From Mangrovimicrobium sp033283385 (GTDB taxonomy: Bacteria; Pseudomonadota; Gammaproteobacteria; Pseudomonadales; Halieaceae): 64,000 bases of DNA. Shown here in pieces: positions 18,006 to 26,428 of the stretch. Each line of letters opens with the position of its first letter. Within the stretch, counting starts at the first letter, position 1. Position numbers and translations under genes: made by a program. A model generated the notes under the pieces. It was given only the letters and a program-made list of their open reading frames with translations. It was not told the origin of the DNA and searched no databases. The DNA lies in the NCBI GenBank assembly GCA_033283385.1, contig JAWMQQ010000001.1, positions 434,001 through 498,000 of the forward strand, in the 5' to 3' direction.

Positions 18006-18884
18006 TCAGCCGCGCTGGCCCTGCACCGAGAGGTGGCTGGTGTCCGGCGCGGCCTCGTCGTGGCTGCGGCGATACTCGGATTCCAGCATGTCGCTGCCCT
18101 CGGGGGCGACGGACATGGCGGTGAGGTCCAGTTCCGGGAATTCCTCGTCCACCGAGGCGCAATCGGAGAAATCCGTGCCTTCCGGAGACAGGCTGATGCC
18201 GTCCGTGTTGGGCGACAGCGGCGCCTGGTCCCGCGGCAGGGTGGGGATGGTTTCGCCCGGTTCGCCCATGTGCAGGTGGTCCGTGGAGGGTGCCGGCGGC
18301 GGTGGCGGCGCTTCGGCCGACAGGCGACCGTAATCGCCCTCGGTTTCGAAATTGCCGACCTCGACCAGCCGGGCCGGTGCCTGCGGGCGCTCGGCGGGGG
18401 CGAGCAACTCGCCGCCGCCGGGTGCCAGTGACAGGCCGCCGGGTGTCGCTGCACCGGGCTGCGGGGCCGCGGCGCTGCCGGGGTCGGCCGCCTGGGGCGC
18501 GGATTGCGCCTCGGCCACCTGGTCGCGCTCCTTGCCGTAGGCGACATCGGGCGCAGCCGCCAGGGCGGCAATGCGCTCGGCCATGCTCATGGTCTTTTCA
18601 GGTGCCGCGGGCGCGGGCTGTTTCGCGTCGGGGGGCGGGGCGGTTTCGGCCTGCTGCGCCGCCTTGATCAGCGGTTTCGCGCCGGCTTTTTCCATCGCCT
18701 GCTTGTATTTGAGCGCTGTGGGCTTGTCGCAGTCGCGCTTGACCAGCTGCGGCGTGCCGCTGAACAGCTTGTCCAGGGTGGCGTCGCCGGCATTGAACAG
18801 CTTGGCCAGGCGGCTGCGAACGGTCGCGAGATCCTGTCCATCCAGGATCTCGCCTGCGAAATAGATGTTATAGCGAGGTTGCAT
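18006..18884 (-). CDS. hypothetical protein with conserved N-terminal domain and Pro/Ala-rich linker
   Basis: A 292-residue protein I cannot name. The first 75 residues look like a compact conserved domain (NIYFAGEILDGQDLATVRSRLAKLF ... KRDCDKPTALKYKQAMEKAGAK). They resemble N-termini of hypothetical proteins I recall from other gammaproteobacteria. The rest is low-complexity, rich in Ala, Pro and acidic residues, with no signal peptide and no transmembrane segment, and is probably disordered. A scaffold or adaptor role is possible but not supported by sequence. It diverges from bolA across 128 bp. Confidence 0.75.
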   Translation of the reverse strand: MQPRYNIYFAGEILDGQDLATVRSRLAKLFNAGDATLDKLFSGTPQLVKRDCDKPTALKYKQAMEKAGAKPLIKAAQQAETAPPPDAKQPAPAAPEKTMSMAERIAALAAAPDVAYGKERDQVAEAQSAPQAADPGSAAAPQPGAATPGGLSLAPGGGELLAPAERPQAPARLVEVGNFETEGDYGRLSAEAPPPPPAPSTDHLHMGEPGETIPTLPRDQAPLSPNTDGISLSPEGTDFSDCASVDEEFPELDLTAMSVAPEGSDMLESEYRRSHDEAAPDTSHLSVQGQRG

Positions 18885-19012
18885 ACCTTAACTCCGCAAC
18901 GATCTTGATTAATTATAGTGGTATCGATCCTCCGGGTCCGCCGGGATGCGTGCAGATTGCGACCTGGGTCACAACTCCCGGTATAATAGCCCTTCATTCA
19001 GTGAGGTATCCC

Positions 19013-19336
19013 ATGGTTGTCCAGCAAGTGATTGAAGACAAGCTCGCCGCCGGCCTGCAGCCGCAGCTGCTCGAGGTGGTGAACGAAAGCCATATGCACA
19101 GCGTGCCGGCGAATTCCGAGACCCATTTCAAGGTGACCCTGGTCAGCGGCGCCTTCGACGGCAAGCGCCTGGTGGCGCGCCACCAGCTGGTCTACGGACT
19201 GCTCGGCGAGGAACTGGCCGGCCCGGTGCACGCGCTGGCGCTGCACACCTACACGCCCGGCGAATGGGAGGAGCGCGGTTCGGCCTCGCCGGACTCGCCG
19301 AACTGCATGGGCGGCTCGAAGCGCGAGGCGTCCTGA
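19013..19336 (+). CDS. BolA family protein
   Basis: A 107-residue BolA-fold protein. The family core runs from the N-terminal helix VIEDKLAAGLQPQLLEVVNES through HMHSVPANSETHFKVTLVS to RHQLVYGLLGEEL and the conserved HALALHTYTPGEW. It contains the invariant His that, with a monothiol glutaredoxin, ligates a [2Fe-2S] cluster; it is of the BolA rather than IbaG length. The start at 19013 is preferred because the upstream extension is non-homologous. A TATAAT -10 box at 18982-18987 fits transcription just upstream. trhO begins 3 bp after its stop. Confidence 0.9.
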   Translation: MVVQQVIEDKLAAGLQPQLLEVVNESHMHSVPANSETHFKVTLVSGAFDGKRLVARHQLVYGLLGEELAGPVHALALHTYTPGEWEERGSASPDSPNCMGGSKREAS

Positions 19337-19339
19337 ACC

Positions 19340-20284
19340 ATGGAACAGATCGTCGTCGCCGCCCTTTATCGCTTCGTCACCCTGGAGGATTACCACGAGC
19401 TGCGCGAGCCGCTGCTGGACGAATGCCAGCGCGCGGGCACCCGCGGCACCCTGCTGCTGGCCCGCGAAGGCATCAACGGCACCATCGCCGGCACCCGCGA
19501 GGCCATCGACCGGGTACTGGCCTGGCTGCGCGCCGACCCGCGCCTGGCCCAGCTGACCCACAAGGAATCCTACGACGACAGCATGCCCTTCTACCGCATG
19601 AAGGTGAAACTCAAGCGGGAGATCGTCACCATGGGCGTGGAGGGAGTGGACCCCAACTCGGTCGTGGGCACCTACGTGAGGCCGGACCAGTGGAATGCCC
19701 TGGTGGAAGACCCCGAAGTGTTGCTGATCGATACCCGCAACGACTACGAGTACGCCATTGGCAGCTTCAGGGGCGCGGTGGACCCGCACCTGACCAACTT
19801 CCGCGAATTCCCCGATTACGTGCGCCGCGAACTGGACCCGCAAAAGCACCGCAAGGTGGCGATGTTCTGCACCGGCGGCATCCGCTGCGAAAAGGCCAGC
19901 GCATTCATGCTGGAGCAGGGCTTCGAGGAGGTCTACCACCTCGAGGGCGGCATCCTGAAGTACCTGGAGGAAGTGCCCGCCGAGCAGAGCACCTGGGAGG
20001 GCGAGTGTTTCGTCTTCGACAACCGGGTGGCGGTGAACCAGCGGCTGGAAAAGGGCAGCTACGACCAGTGCTACGCCTGCCGCCGGCCGATCACCGAGGA
20101 GGACAAGCTCTCCCCGAAATACCAGAAAGGCGTGTGCTGCCCCCACTGCCACGACCGCCTGACCCCGGACCAGCTCGAGCGGTTCGGCGAGCGCCAGCGC
20201 CAGGTGGAACTGGCCGAGCAGCGCGGCGAGGCCCACGTCGGCGCGCCGCCGCCGGCGCGCCAGCTCAGTTCAGCGCACGATTGA
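19340..20284 (+). CDS. trhO: oxygen-dependent tRNA uridine(34) hydroxylase (rhodanese family)
   Basis: A 314-residue member of the YceA/TrhO family, which hydroxylates U34 of tRNA anticodons in the pathway to 5-(carboxy)methoxyuridine. The N-terminal ferredoxin-like half (GINGTIAGT, about 45-53) is followed by a rhodanese domain (about 125-225) with active-site Cys177 in MFCTGGIRCEKA. A C-terminal cysteine-rich tail (CYACRRP ... CCPHCHDRL) is typical. It sits directly after bolA, likely one transcript. Its 3' end overlaps the oppositely oriented protease gene by 20 bp. Confidence 0.93.
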   Translation: MEQIVVAALYRFVTLEDYHELREPLLDECQRAGTRGTLLLAREGINGTIAGTREAIDRVLAWLRADPRLAQLTHKESYDDSMPFYRMKVKLKREIVTMGVEGVDPNSVVGTYVRPDQWNALVEDPEVLLIDTRNDYEYAIGSFRGAVDPHLTNFREFPDYVRRELDPQKHRKVAMFCTGGIRCEKASAFMLEQGFEEVYHLEGGILKYLEEVPAEQSTWEGECFVFDNRVAVNQRLEKGSYDQCYACRRPITEEDKLSPKYQKGVCCPHCHDRLTPDQLERFGERQRQVELAEQRGEAHVGAPPPARQLSSAHD

Positions 20285-21017
20285 GCGCGCTGCGGAAGTC
20301 CGCCACCGGCACGTAGATACTGAGCCCCACACCATCGCCGCGGGAGATCACCCCGCACAGCTGGGCCCGGCCCTGTCCGTCGCGCTGGATGACCGCGCCG
20401 CCGGAGGCGCCCTTGAACGCCCGGCAGTCGCTGCGGCTCTCGCGGCCGGCCTGGCCGGTGATGCTGCAATCCGCATCGTAGGTGAGCGCCTGGCCGCCGC
20501 GCCCGAGGCCGGCGTCGCTGGAATAGCCCGCCATGGTCACCGGCACGGCGGGGTCGGCGCGCTGCGGGTGAACCGCCAGCGGCGCGACCAGCTTCCTCTC
20601 GATCGGTACCGCCAGTTTCAGCACCGCCCAGTCAGCATACATGCCGCCGCCGTCCGCCACCCGGTAGGCCTCCCGGCTGATGGGAGCATCCGAGTCCGGT
20701 AGCAGGGTGAAGGTGATGGGCCGGCTGAGGTCCCGGTAATCCTCCAGGCAGTGCCAGGCGGTCACCAGGGTGTCCGCCGGGCGCTGGTTGTCGCCGCCCA
20801 CCAGGGTGGCGCTGCAGTTCTCGTTGCGGTGGCTGCCGTAACCCTGGCTGTAACGCACCGCCGGCACGTGCAGCTTGCCCACGGCGCGCAGCCAGTCGGG
20901 CGAGCCCTCGCCGAAGGCCCGCCGCGGGTCCGGTTCGGCGCGGGCGGCGGTCGATGCAAGCAGTGCAACGCACAGGGCCAGCGCGACAACTGGCCGGGGG
21001 CAAAAAGGGGATGGCAC
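20265..21017 (-). CDS. secreted trypsin-like serine protease
   Basis: A 250-residue exported S1-type protease. An N-terminal signal peptide (VVALALCVALLASTAARA, about residues 9-26) is followed by a chymotrypsin fold. The catalytic triad is visible as His in VTAWHCLE, Asp in YADWAVLKL and Ser in GASGGAV. Cysteines in CSATL/HCLE and CSI/CRAF could form disulfides. The GTG at 21017 has GGAGACGAG upstream and is preferred over an upstream TTG. It probably acts in the periplasm or outside the cell. It converges on trhO with a 20-bp 3' overlap. Confidence 0.87.
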   Translation of the reverse strand: MPSPFCPRPVVALALCVALLASTAARAEPDPRRAFGEGSPDWLRAVGKLHVPAVRYSQGYGSHRNENCSATLVGGDNQRPADTLVTAWHCLEDYRDLSRPITFTLLPDSDAPISREAYRVADGGGMYADWAVLKLAVPIERKLVAPLAVHPQRADPAVPVTMAGYSSDAGLGRGGQALTYDADCSITGQAGRESRSDCRAFKGASGGAVIQRDGQGRAQLCGVISRGDGVGLSIYVPVADFRSALNRALN

Positions 21018-21127
21018 GCGATTCTCGTCTCCGTGGGATCGTGCGCAAGCTTGCCACAACCGCCGCTTGCTGTAGAGTCCTGCTGAACCGGCCCCGCCCG
21101 CCAGTTACCGCCACGGAGTCCGCTTGC

Positions 21128-21850
21128 ATGCCGCCGGAGTACTACCTGGTACCCATCGCCTTCCTGACCTCCACCCTGGCGGGGGTGATCGGCATGGGCG
21201 GCGGTGTGCTGCTGATCGCCTGCATGCCGGGGCTGCTGCCGGTGGCGGCGATCTTCCCGCTGCACGCAGCCACCCAGCTGGCGAGCAACGGCACCCGGGC
21301 GCTGTTCGGCCGGCGGCATATCCAGTGGTCGCTGTTGCCGCCACTGCTGCTGGGCGCCGCGCTGGGCGGCTGGCTGGGCGGCGAAGTCTACAGCCAGCTG
21401 GACCTGCACTGGCTGCCGGCCATCGTCGGCGTCATTATCCTGCTGCTCACCTGGCTGCCAGTCCCCCGATTGCCCGGTTCCGGCAGGTTCAGCCTGGTCC
21501 TGCTGGGCTTTTACCAGACCGGGCTGGGCATGATCGCCGGCGCCACCGGCCCGCTGGGGGCCAGCGTGCTGTTGCGCCATAACGAGCGCCGCGACTGGCT
21601 GGTGGTGAATACCGCCGTGTACATGGGTATCAGCCACGTGGTGCGGTTGCTGGCGTTTGTCGCCATCGGCTTCAGCTTTGCGCCCTGGTGGCCGCTGCTG
21701 CTGGCGCTGGTGGCCGCGGTGAGCGCTGGCTCCTGGCTGGGCACGCGCCTGCGGCGACTGGTGCCGCAGGTCGACTTCAGTCGCTGGTTCCGGTTGCTGC
21801 TCACCCTGCTCGCCCTGCGCATGATCGCGCTGCCGCTGCTGGCGCGCTGA
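21128..21850 (+). CDS. TSUP-family (TauE/SafE) membrane permease
   Basis: A 240-residue polytopic inner-membrane protein with about seven or eight hydrophobic segments. The duplicated TSUP signature appears as GVIGMGGGVLLIA near the N-terminus and GMIAGATGPLGAS in the middle. Members export sulfite, sulfoacetate or related organosulfur anions, but the substrate is not predictable here. The ATG at 21128 is chosen because the hydrophobic core begins directly after it. The upstream extension is hydrophilic intergenic sequence. It diverges from the protease gene. Confidence 0.85.
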   Translation: MPPEYYLVPIAFLTSTLAGVIGMGGGVLLIACMPGLLPVAAIFPLHAATQLASNGTRALFGRRHIQWSLLPPLLLGAALGGWLGGEVYSQLDLHWLPAIVGVIILLLTWLPVPRLPGSGRFSLVLLGFYQTGLGMIAGATGPLGASVLLRHNERRDWLVVNTAVYMGISHVVRLLAFVAIGFSFAPWWPLLLALVAAVSAGSWLGTRLRRLVPQVDFSRWFRLLLTLLALRMIALPLLAR

Positions 21851-21923
21851 ACCCGTTTCGCGGCTGGACAGCCAGCCGTGTACAGGCGTTACCATACGCA
21901 CTCGATTTCCCGGAGTTCCCCGC

Positions 21924-22619
21924 ATGCGCCGCACACTGCCCCTGATCCTCACAGCGTTCCTGGCGGCCTGCGCCAGCAGCGGCGAGTCGCCGCAATCCGG
22001 CGCAGCCACAGCCACAGCAACGCCCGCCGCCGACCCCGGTCCTACCCGTTTCACCGGGCGCACCCTGGTCTACGAGTGCGACAAGGGCGAGTTCATCGCC
22101 CGCACCGGGCCCGGCGAGATGGCCCTGTGGCTGGACGACCGCTACGTGGTGCTCTCCCAGGTGCGCAGTGGCTCCGGGGCAAAATACCAGGAGGGGGACA
22201 CCCTGTTCTGGAGCAAGGGCGATACCGCCATCCTCGACGACGGCGACACCCACTACCGCAACTGCCAGCTGAACCCGCGTCGCGTTCCCTGGGAGGACGC
22301 CCGCCGCCGCGGCGTGGATTTCCGCGCCACCGGCAACGAACCGGGCTGGCACCTGGAGGTGCACGAGGGCGACCGGCTGCTGTTCGTCGGCGATTACGGC
22401 GCCACCCGCCACCTGTTCGACAACCCCCGGAGCGACCACCAGCACGAGCGCATCACCTACACTGCCTCGAAGGGAGACGACCTGATCCAGGTAACGGCGG
22501 AGAAAAAGCGCTGCCAGGACACCATGCAGGGTGACTTCTACCCGATGACGGTCGACGTGCGACTCAACGAATACCACTACCGTGGCTGCGGCATGACCCT
22601 GGATCACCCCTGGGAATAA
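21924..22619 (+). CDS. outer-membrane lipoprotein with MliC-like and COG3650-like domains
   Basis: A 231-residue lipoprotein. The signal peptide ends in a lipobox LAAC (Cys about 16). An Ala/Thr/Pro-rich linker leads to a first domain (about 43-120, VYECDKGEFIARTGPGEMALWL) resembling MliC, the membrane-bound C-type lysozyme inhibitor. A second domain (about 128-228, GNEPGWHLEVHEGDRLLF ... CQDTMQGDFYPMTVDV) is of the COG3650/HslJ-associated type. It likely protects the envelope or peptidoglycan, which is an inference from the first domain only. It stands alone between the TSUP gene and ompW. Confidence 0.82.
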   Translation: MRRTLPLILTAFLAACASSGESPQSGAATATATPAADPGPTRFTGRTLVYECDKGEFIARTGPGEMALWLDDRYVVLSQVRSGSGAKYQEGDTLFWSKGDTAILDDGDTHYRNCQLNPRRVPWEDARRRGVDFRATGNEPGWHLEVHEGDRLLFVGDYGATRHLFDNPRSDHQHERITYTASKGDDLIQVTAEKKRCQDTMQGDFYPMTVDVRLNEYHYRGCGMTLDHPWE

Positions 22620-22671
22620 TTGGTAATACTGCCGCTTTTCGCCCCTGGAGGCCCCCACCGGCCCCCGGCGG

Positions 22672-22685
22672 TTGACTGAAGTCAA
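22672..22685 (+). promoter_or_regulatory. Fnr/Anr box upstream of ompW
   Basis: TTGACTGAAGTCAA is a perfect 5-4-5 palindrome close to the Fnr consensus TTGAT-N4-ATCAA. A TAnnnT -10 box (TACCAT, 22708-22713) follows after 22 bp, the geometry of a class II Fnr-activated promoter. ompW is oxygen-regulated by Fnr in E. coli, which supports the reading. Confidence 0.68.
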
Positions 22686-22778
22686 TGCCGAAAGCCATTT
22701 CCCTGCCTACCATGCATTCAGCAGGGCAGGGAACCGGAGAGAGTTTCCTGCCCGCCCCCCCAAGGACAGGAGATGACC

Positions 22779-23480
22779 ATGAAAAAACTATTGCACCTGG
22801 GTCTCGCGGTAGCACTGGCCAGTGGCGCCGGTTTCGCGCATGCCTACAAAGCCGGCGATGTCGTGTTGCGCCTGGGCGCGGCGACGGTAGATCCCGATAC
22901 CAGCTCCGACAAGATCAACCTCGGCGTTGCCGGCGTGCCACCACTCGAGGCCGATGTCGATTCCGATACCCAACTCGGTATCATCCCGATGTGGATGGTG
23001 ACCGACGACTTCGGCCTCGAACTGCTGGCGGCCACGCCCTTCGAGCACGACATCAGTGTGAGCGGGCAGGGCCTATCGCTTGACGCCGGTTCCACCAAGC
23101 ACCTGCCCCCTACGCTGACCCTGCAGTGGTATCCGCGCGGCGGCCACGACGGCTGGCAGCCCTACCTCGGTATAGGCGTCAACTACACCTACTTCTTCGA
23201 CGAGAGCGTGGACGGCCAGTTGAAGGGTGCCCTCGGTTCGTTACTCGGCGCCACCGGTGCCAAGCTGGACCTCGGCGACTCCTTCGGCATGTCTGCTTCC
23301 GCGGGTGTCGATATCCCCTTTGGCGAGCACTGGGCGTTCAATGCCGGCGTCTGGTGGATCGATATCGATACCAACGCCAAGGTCACCGCCCGCTTCGCCG
23401 ATGGCAGCACGGCGCCGGTGAAGTTCGACGTGCATATCGATCCCTGGGTCTACAACGTGGGTATCGCCTACAAGTTCTGA
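22779..23480 (+). CDS. ompW: OmpW-family outer-membrane protein
   Basis: A 233-residue eight-stranded barrel porin. The signal peptide (MKKLLHLGLAVALASGAGFAH) is followed by the OmpW start YKAGDVVLRLGAATVDP. Conserved strands PTLTLQWYP, YLGIGVNYTYFF and the final VYNVGIAYKF are present. The start at ATG 22779 is preferred over 22773 because AGGAG (22768-22772) sits six bases upstream of it. It is likely a channel for small hydrophobic molecules. An Fnr-like promoter precedes it, and a REP cluster plus a bidirectional terminator follow. Confidence 0.93.
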   Translation: MKKLLHLGLAVALASGAGFAHAYKAGDVVLRLGAATVDPDTSSDKINLGVAGVPPLEADVDSDTQLGIIPMWMVTDDFGLELLAATPFEHDISVSGQGLSLDAGSTKHLPPTLTLQWYPRGGHDGWQPYLGIGVNYTYFFDESVDGQLKGALGSLLGATGAKLDLGDSFGMSASAGVDIPFGEHWAFNAGVWWIDIDTNAKVTARFADGSTAPVKFDVHIDPWVYNVGIAYKF

Positions 23481-23481
23481 C

Positions 23482-23633
23482 AGCGCGCGGAACGCGCTCC
23501 TACGGGGCTGGATCGGTAGGAGCCTGCTACGCAGGCGATCGCGCGCGGAGCGCGCTCCTACGGGGCTAGATCGGTAGGAGCCTGCTACGCCCGAGCGCGG
23601 ACCGAGGTGATCGCGCGTATAACGCGCTCCTAC
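23482..23633. repeat. REP/REPIN-like palindromic repeats, cluster 2
   Basis: One partial and two paired units of the GTAGGAGCCTGCTACGC family with inverted ends GCGCTCCTAC occupy almost the whole gap after ompW. The middle unit (about 23516-23561) is complete and the third is diverged in the middle. It lies between ompW and the shared terminator. Confidence 0.85.
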
Positions 23634-23645
23634 AATGTGGTGGGC

Positions 23646-23680
23646 AAAAAAAAGCACGCGGCAAACCGCGTGCTTTTTTT
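23646..23680. terminator. bidirectional rho-independent terminator
   Basis: An 8-bp perfect stem GCACGCGG/CCGCGTGC with a CAAA loop is flanked by an A run (23646-23653) and a T run (23674-23680). It can stop both ompW on the plus strand and the TonB receptor on the minus strand. Confidence 0.92.
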
Positions 23681-23705
23681 CGTTGGCCCGGAGGCCGGTT
23701 GAGGA

Positions 23706-26126
23706 TCAGATCCGGTAGGTGAACTTCAACCAGAGCTCACGTCCGCGCTCGGTGATGCACACGGCTTCGTCGATGCCGCCGATGCCCTGCGCGCCTGTCG
23801 GGCTGCCAGTGATGATGGTGCCCGGCAGGTTGGAGTACTGGCCGTTGAAGTTGGTGCAGTTGCCCGCAGTGATCTCGTCGGTGAGGTTCTTGCCGATCAG
23901 GTCCACCTGCCAGCGATCGTCCGCATCGCGCAGCGAGATGCTCGCGCTGTGCTTGAAGAACGAATCCTGGTAGAAGTCACTGCGCAGCAGCGTGTTGGCG
24001 GCGTACTCGTCAGACCACTGGGTGGACCAGCCGAGCGACATGACAGTGCTCTGGGTGAAGGGCCGCTCGTAGGTGAAGCCGAAGTTGGTCTGGAATTCCG
24101 GCGCCCGCAGCAGGTCGCCGCCGGACAGGTCCTGTGCGTTGTACAGGCCGGTGACCGGATCCAGGTCCTGGTTACATCCCTGCGCGGCCGTCTGGCCGCC
24201 CCAGCACTCGGCGTTGTCGAACTTGTCGTACTCGGCGTTGTTGTAGTTGCCGTTGACGAACAGTTCCAGCCCCTCGACGCTGGGCGGTGCCCAGGCCAGG
24301 TCGAAGTCGATACCCCAGACGGTTGCGGATGCAGCGTTCAGGGTACGGATCTCGAAGCCCTGCGGCGTGGACTGGTTGGCGCCGACCTGCAGGTCGCTGT
24401 ACTCGTAGTAGTACGCGGACGCGTTCAGGGAGACCGTGTGATCGGCGAGGAAGGTCTTGATGCCGCCCTCGTAGCCTTCAACGTCCTCGTCGCCAAACGC
24501 CTGGTCGAGGCCGCGCGGGTTGGAGACGGTATCCCAGGAGCCTGACTTGAACGCCTTGCGGTAGCCGGCGAACAGGGTCATGGTGTCCGACGGGGTCCAG
24601 GTGATGGTGAACTCCGGTGAGACATCGTCGGTGGCCAGGTGATCGGTTTTGTAGAGCTCGATGGGGAAGGGCTCGCCGGTTTCGAGGTTCTTCGGTTTGT
24701 AATCCCGGGTTTCGTCGGTGTAGCGTGCGCCCGCCGCGAGTTCGACGTTGTCGGTCACCTGCCACAGCACCTGGCCGAACACGGCCCAGGTTTCAATGTC
24801 GATCGGCAATTTGCCTTTGGGGAAAGATCCAAACACCGGCTGGAAGAAGTACAGGCCGGTGCGGTTGTACATACTGCCGTCCTGGTAGTAGGCGCCGGCC
24901 ATGAAGTTCCACGCTCCGCTGTAGCTGGAAGTCAGTCGCAATTCCTGGGTGAGGTCCTGGCGGTGGAAGTTGGTGTCGGCGACGATCAGCGGGCCGGCGT
25001 AGCCGGTCTGTACGCCGTTGATCATCACGTTGTGCTCCACCTCGTTGTAGCCGGTGACCGACGAAAGCAGCAGGCTGTCGGTAAACTGCCAGTCGAGCAG
25101 CAGGCTGCCAAAACTCTGTTCCAGGTCGGAGAAGGGCTCACCGCCGTTGCGCACGCCGGTAAACAGCGGATTGTCGGGATTCATCCAGACGGCGTTGATG
25201 TTGTTGTCGATCTTGCAGTCTTCGTTGGCGGCGAGGAACTGCGGCGACTGGGTGCCGTAGAACGCTGCGACTGCATCCTTGAGGAAATAATCATCGGGAA
25301 CATTGGTGTTCACGCCATCGGGGCAGGCGGAGAGTTGGCCTGCGCCGCCGGAACCGTCCACCTTGACGGTGTTGTGGTTGGCCTTCAGCTTGGCGGTGAA
25401 GTTTTCTGTTGGTTCCCACTTTACGGTGCCACGCAGGATCAGGTCGTCCTTGTTCGGGATCTTCGGAATATTCGGCGTGATACTGCTGATGCCGTCGCCG
25501 ACGGCGTTGTTGTCCTGCCAGCCCTCCATGTCGGAGTACTGCACCCCAACCCGCACGCCCAGGGTATCGGTAATCGGCGAGGAGACGATCGCGTGCACGA
25601 GGTATTCCTCTGCGTTCACTTCGTAACCGCCGCCCACTTCCAGTTCGAATTCGTCACCCGGGTCCTTGGTGGTGATGGAGATCACACCGGCGGTGCTGTT
25701 TTTTCCGTAGAAAAGGGACTGCGGACCGCGCAGCACTTCCAGCGAGGCCATGTCGAACATCGCGGTGGAGAATGCCAGCGCCTGGGAGAAGCCCATGCCG
25801 TCGACATTCAGTGACACGGACTGGTCGATGGTCGGGTTCAGTGTGCCGGTGCCGATACCGCGCAGCGACGGGGTCGGCCCGATGGACGCCACCTGGGTGC
25901 CCATGACGAAGCCGGGCACGCGCTCGGTCAGCGAATACATGTCGTTGGTGCCGAACTGTTTCAGCTGGTCGCCGGACAGTGCGGTGATTGCCACCGGAAC
26001 GTTCAGCACGGATTCCTCGCGCTTGCGCGCGGTAACAATCACTTCTTCGAGTTGGGCGAAGGACGGGATTGCCGGAAGCAGCAGACTGGACGCAACGAGA
26101 CCGGGTATTAGTTTCCTGGAGAACAT
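23706..26126 (-). CDS. TonB-dependent outer-membrane receptor
   Basis: An 806-residue receptor of the same broad family as the one at position 63. It has a signal peptide, TonB box LEEVIVTARKREE (about 26-38), a plug with LRGPQSLFYGKNSTAGVISI (about 135-155) and a beta-barrel ending FTYRI. The substrate is unknown. It stands alone, not beside catabolic enzymes. Its 302-bp upstream region carries tandem palindromes (26286-26317) that look like operators, and it shares a terminator with ompW. Confidence 0.9.
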   Translation of the reverse strand: MFSRKLIPGLVASSLLLPAIPSFAQLEEVIVTARKREESVLNVPVAITALSGDQLKQFGTNDMYSLTERVPGFVMGTQVASIGPTPSLRGIGTGTLNPTIDQSVSLNVDGMGFSQALAFSTAMFDMASLEVLRGPQSLFYGKNSTAGVISITTKDPGDEFELEVGGGYEVNAEEYLVHAIVSSPITDTLGVRVGVQYSDMEGWQDNNAVGDGISSITPNIPKIPNKDDLILRGTVKWEPTENFTAKLKANHNTVKVDGSGGAGQLSACPDGVNTNVPDDYFLKDAVAAFYGTQSPQFLAANEDCKIDNNINAVWMNPDNPLFTGVRNGGEPFSDLEQSFGSLLLDWQFTDSLLLSSVTGYNEVEHNVMINGVQTGYAGPLIVADTNFHRQDLTQELRLTSSYSGAWNFMAGAYYQDGSMYNRTGLYFFQPVFGSFPKGKLPIDIETWAVFGQVLWQVTDNVELAAGARYTDETRDYKPKNLETGEPFPIELYKTDHLATDDVSPEFTITWTPSDTMTLFAGYRKAFKSGSWDTVSNPRGLDQAFGDEDVEGYEGGIKTFLADHTVSLNASAYYYEYSDLQVGANQSTPQGFEIRTLNAASATVWGIDFDLAWAPPSVEGLELFVNGNYNNAEYDKFDNAECWGGQTAAQGCNQDLDPVTGLYNAQDLSGGDLLRAPEFQTNFGFTYERPFTQSTVMSLGWSTQWSDEYAANTLLRSDFYQDSFFKHSASISLRDADDRWQVDLIGKNLTDEITAGNCTNFNGQYSNLPGTIITGSPTGAQGIGGIDEAVCITERGRELWLKFTYRI

Positions 26127-26428
26127 TTTAGAGACCTCTCGTTCTTTTTATCGTAGAGAGCCAATACAACGACAAATCGGGGGTTGTTCTTTTATGTATC
26201 GGCCGATTCCTGAAGCGGCTAAAGAATGTCACGGTTCCGTTCCGGGGGTCAAGCAATCAGGGGAGTGTGAAAAGTGCCGGTATATGCACTTCGTGCTGTA
26301 TTTTAGGCACTTCGTGCAAGTCGGGTGGCGATTGCGCCTGCGGGCGAGTTTTATTACGCAAACGGTGCATTTGTGCCACAAAGTGCAATTTTCACAAGCG
26401 GTGGCAGAAAGGTTTCTTACAACAGTTG
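26127..26428. other. 302-bp regulatory gap upstream of the TonB receptor
   Basis: No gene is seen. It contains two identical 11-bp palindromes listed separately, and a third related, imperfect cluster at 26366-26387 (GCATTTGTGC overlapping CCACAAAGTGC). The segment is markedly AT-richer than its surroundings. No Fnr box is found. Confidence 0.6.
26286..26317. promoter_or_regulatory. tandem GCACTTCGTGC operators
   Basis: Two exact copies of GCACTTCGTGC (26286-26296 and 26307-26317), each with GCAC/GTGC arms, lie 21 bp apart, two turns of the helix. This is the spacing expected for cooperative dimer binding. They sit 160-190 bp upstream of the receptor start. The binding protein is unknown. 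Confidence 0.6.
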
